Shown: positions 27,215 to 29,207 of the stretch, piece after piece
How the letters are laid out: every line of letters starts with the position of its first letter
Numbering within the stretch: the first letter of the stretch is position 1
DNA from: a virus
Reading direction: 5' to 3' (one strand)
DNA length: 29,207 bases
IMG/VR virus record: IMGVR_UViG_3300047495_000018
Location: 1 to 29,207 of that record
Position numbers and translations under genes: made by a program
Notes under the pieces: model-generated
What the model was told of the DNA's origin: nothing
Database searches by the model: none
The model's input: the letters and a program-made list of their open reading frames with translations, nothing else

Positions 27215-28668
27215 GCACGTCCCCGATCCACCACGCCCGCCGCACCGCCCCCGCTGCCGCCTTCGCCACTTCCAAGGTCATCGAGATGCCCGCTCCGGCT
27301 CCTGAACCGGCTCCGCCTGCGGTCGAACCGGTCCTCAACCTTCCGGCTCAGCAGCCCGTCGCAGTCGACAACCATCGCCCCTCCCTCGAGGATCTCGACG
27401 CCTGGGACACGTACGACCCGCTCCCAGCCAAACACGTCAACTATGTCCCTGTGCAGACGGTCAAGAGCCACCCGCTCGACATCCCCGCAGATGCGCTCTA
27501 CGGCCCGCTTGCCGACATCGCGGCGGACACTTATGCGCCGATGAGCTGGGCTTACCCAGCGGCGCTGACCGTCTTTGCGGGCAAGGGCGTGAACGTCCAC
27601 GATCCGGCCCCTGCCACCACGCCAACTCTCATGACCATTCTTCTGGGCACGAAGGGTGATGGTAAGACGACCACCTGCACCCGTGTGGCGGCTGGCCTGG
27701 GCGTGACCGGTACCGATCACTTTCTCCCCGCTACCCCCGTCTCCGACCGGGGATGGTTCTCGCTCGCAGGCGAAAAGTTCAAGAAGGGTGAGGAATGCGT
27801 CCCCCCGCTCGTATACTTCACCGCCTATATGGACGAGTTCAAGTCGTTCTTGCTCAAGGCCCGCATCGAGGGCTCGACGCTCGCTCCAACCACGTGCCAG
27901 ATGTTCGGCCAGCGTCTCTCGATCCTCCCTGACAAGTCAGGGAAATGGGTGATGAACGCGCAGGTCTCGATCCTCGGGAACCTCCCGGTCATCGAGCCTT
28001 CCGAGTTCTCCGAGCTGTTTGGGCACGCGACCGGCCACGGCCTGTACGACCGCATGATTATCTGTCCCGGTCCGCAGGGGTGGAAGTGGGACTTCGAGTT
28101 TCGCGCCAACGCCGTCGACCTCAAGCCTTGGCCGACTGAGATCGATAAGGCTGGTCACGCCTTCCTCCGCGCGTACACGGAGCGTCGGGAGGCTGCCGGT
28201 AATCCGATCAAGCGCGTGAAGGAGGTCGCTATGCGCGTCGCTCTCATCAGCGCCTCGGCGGCGAAGGAGAGCATCGTATCGATCCCGTGCCTGGAGGCGG
28301 CCATCAAGTTCGGAGAGTGGCAGGAGCGCGTCCGCCGTGTGTACCGGATCGGTGAGGCCGAAACGCAAGAGGGTGTTGTCACCGGGGCCATCCTGGATGC
28401 ATTCAAGTTCGTCGAGGATGAGTACGAGGCGGGCCGCAACGTTTATTACGGACCGCCGAAGAATGAGCTGCCGATCGTCAAGGAGGGCGGCTGGGTGAGC
28501 TGGCGTCTCCTCGCGCAGAAGAAGGGATGGGCGACCCGCTGGGGATCAGCCGTTGTGACGCGCGTCCGCTCCGCCCTGGTACAGTCCGGCGACCTGGAGA
28601 TCGGCTGGGATGCAGGCAAGGAAGTATCCAACCACAAGTTCCGTTTGGGGGCGCAATACCATGTGTAA
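27211..28668 (+). CDS. P-loop replication ATPase (DUF3987-like helicase)
   Basis: The 485-residue protein has a Pro/Ala-rich start (1-55), then a helical part and the ATPase core: Walker A GTKGDGKTT (146-154) and a Walker B-like YMDEF with Asp208 and Glu209. A sensor-like STLAPTTCQMFGQRLSILPD and NLPVIEPSEFSELFGHATGH follow. The C-terminal part has the helical tail of DUF3987 proteins (WLLAQ-like WRLLAQKKGWATRWGS). These proteins act as replicative helicases next to a primase-polymerase. It is coupled to its neighbours on both sides (4-bp and 8-bp overlaps). Confidence 0.85.
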   Translation: MSTSPIHHARRTAPAAAFATSKVIEMPAPAPEPAPPAVEPVLNLPAQQPVAVDNHRPSLEDLDAWDTYDPLPAKHVNYVPVQTVKSHPLDIPADALYGPLADIAADTYAPMSWAYPAALTVFAGKGVNVHDPAPATTPTLMTILLGTKGDGKTTTCTRVAAGLGVTGTDHFLPATPVSDRGWFSLAGEKFKKGEECVPPLVYFTAYMDEFKSFLLKARIEGSTLAPTTCQMFGQRLSILPDKSGKWVMNAQVSILGNLPVIEPSEFSELFGHATGHGLYDRMIICPGPQGWKWDFEFRANAVDLKPWPTEIDKAGHAFLRAYTERREAAGNPIKRVKEVAMRVALISASAAKESIVSIPCLEAAIKFGEWQERVRRVYRIGEAETQEGVVTGAILDAFKFVEDEYEAGRNVYYGPPKNELPIVKEGGWVSWRLLAQKKGWATRWGSAVVTRVRSALVQSGDLEIGWDAGKEVSNHKFRLGAQYHV

Positions 28669-29083
28669 CTTCGACCTCAGCGAAGCATCCAAGTTCCTTC
28701 AGTTCGTCGCCGGAAACGGGGCGCCCCGCGAACTCCGCGTCCTGCTCCCCGGCGGTAAGGTTATGTCCGGCGTTTTCGGAGACATGCCCCGGATGGCGGC
28801 GGCGGCGGGTGCGATCGATCGCGACTACAACCCCACCGGCCTCTACTACGGCCTGCACCACATCGGCCCCCGCCACGTCCCCCACGTTGCGGCGGGTGCG
28901 ATCAACAAGATACAGCGCCAGCCGAAGCACGCGGTCAAGGCCATGCACATCGACTACGCGGGTCTCCTGTTGGTCGATGTCGACCCGCCTCGGCCATCCG
29001 GCGTCTGCTCGACGGAGGCAGAGAAGGCAGCGGCGTGGGAGGTGGCAGAGAGCGTCCGCGCGTACCTCAGCGGTAGGGGGTGA
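28661..29083 (+). pseudogene. Primase-polymerase-like gene cut by an IS21-like element
   Basis: ATG 28661 overlaps the ATPase stop by eight bases. The frame begins NFDLSEASKFLQFVAGNGAP, then GLYYGLHHIGPRHV, and reaches the catalytic-type box LLLVDVDPPRPSGV with two aspartates and EAIRAYL-like WEVAESVRAYLSGRG. The intact family continues with a Gly-rich stretch and an SGNGYHLL motif, but here the frame ends at TGA (29081-29083), at the start of the insertion-sequence end. Only 140 residues remain, so the second part of the active site is lost. The family call is from recollection of prim-pol proteins. Confidence 0.75.
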
Positions 29084-29207
29084 TTTTGGCATTATGAATT
29101 GGCCCACTCTGGCGGTTTAAGTTGGCCCACCCTGGGCAGAGCGGACTCTACCCTGTTTCTCACGCGAGTTGAGGAACGGAGGGCGAGTTGGACTGGAGAG
29201 CCAAGGT
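29081..29207 (+). mobile_element. Left end of an IS21-like insertion sequence (continues beyond window)
   Basis: The sequence after the broken prim-pol frame has two close repeats, TTGGCCCACTCTGG (29099-29112) and TTGGCCCACCCTGG (29122-29135), 23 bp apart. Multiple terminal repeats of this kind are found in IS21-group elements. The exact end (about TGATTTTGGC at 29081) is inferred. A TTG start with GGAGGG upstream follows. Confidence 0.65.
29188..29207 (+). CDS. istA: Start of IS21-family transposase (partial)
   Basis: TTG at 29188, preceded by GGAGGG (29178-29183), would begin a protein (V/M)DWRAKV, which matches my recollection of the opening of IS21-type transposases. Only seven codons are inside the window. 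Treat as a likely but unproven start. Confidence 0.4.

Overview
The window is most of an integrated tailed phage (long non-contractile tail, HK97-type head). It sits next to a host homoserine dehydrogenase gene in a GC-rich bacterium. No 16S or other marker is present. The style of the hom gene, the phage proteins and the IS21-like end fits Acidobacteriota (Terriglobia), but I hold that only as a weak inference.

Left border (1-about 860): the end of hom (ACT domain), a terminator hairpin, and then only the 3' half of a tRNA-Leu(UAA) gene. The tRNA matches from its 3' CCA back to the anticodon stem and stops there. This is what remains of a host tRNA when a phage integrates in it. The complete tRNA should lie beyond the right edge of the window. 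A perfect tandem 12-bp repeat just inside the border may bind the integrase. No integrase or repressor gene is visible.

Plus-strand accessory zone (917-2890): a small zinc-ribbon protein, a 530-bp stretch with strong RNA hairpins including two mutually exclusive pairings, and two unrecognised genes, each followed by its own near-identical intrinsic terminator. These look like moron genes, expressed from the prophage.

Late region, read right to left on the minus strand (25933 down to 2900): three tiny genes, an ECF-like sigma factor, a small helical protein, a DNA methyltransferase, an HNH endonuclease, then TerS, TerL, portal, prohead protease, major capsid, head-tail connector, head closure, tail completion, tail tube, the G/GT pair with a canonical -1 slippery heptamer (CCCTTTG), an HK97-gp10-like protein, the tape measure, a beta-helix tailspike, a lambda M-L-K-J-like tail-tip set, and a lysis cassette (coiled-coil membrane protein, GH24 lysozyme, a two-TM protein). 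Strong hairpins lie directly after the capsid and tail tube genes. The sigma factor sits between the replication and packaging modules, where a late-gene activator would be expected.

Replication region (26289-29083, plus strand): a probable phage origin with four perfect copies of GGGGTGATGAGT around an AT-rich tract, plus a second repeat family. It is followed by a winged-helix protein, a DUF3987-like P-loop ATPase and a primase-polymerase-like gene. That last gene is cut after 140 codons by the end of an IS21-like element, so the prophage is probably damaged in replication. The lysogeny genes must lie past the right edge or be lost.
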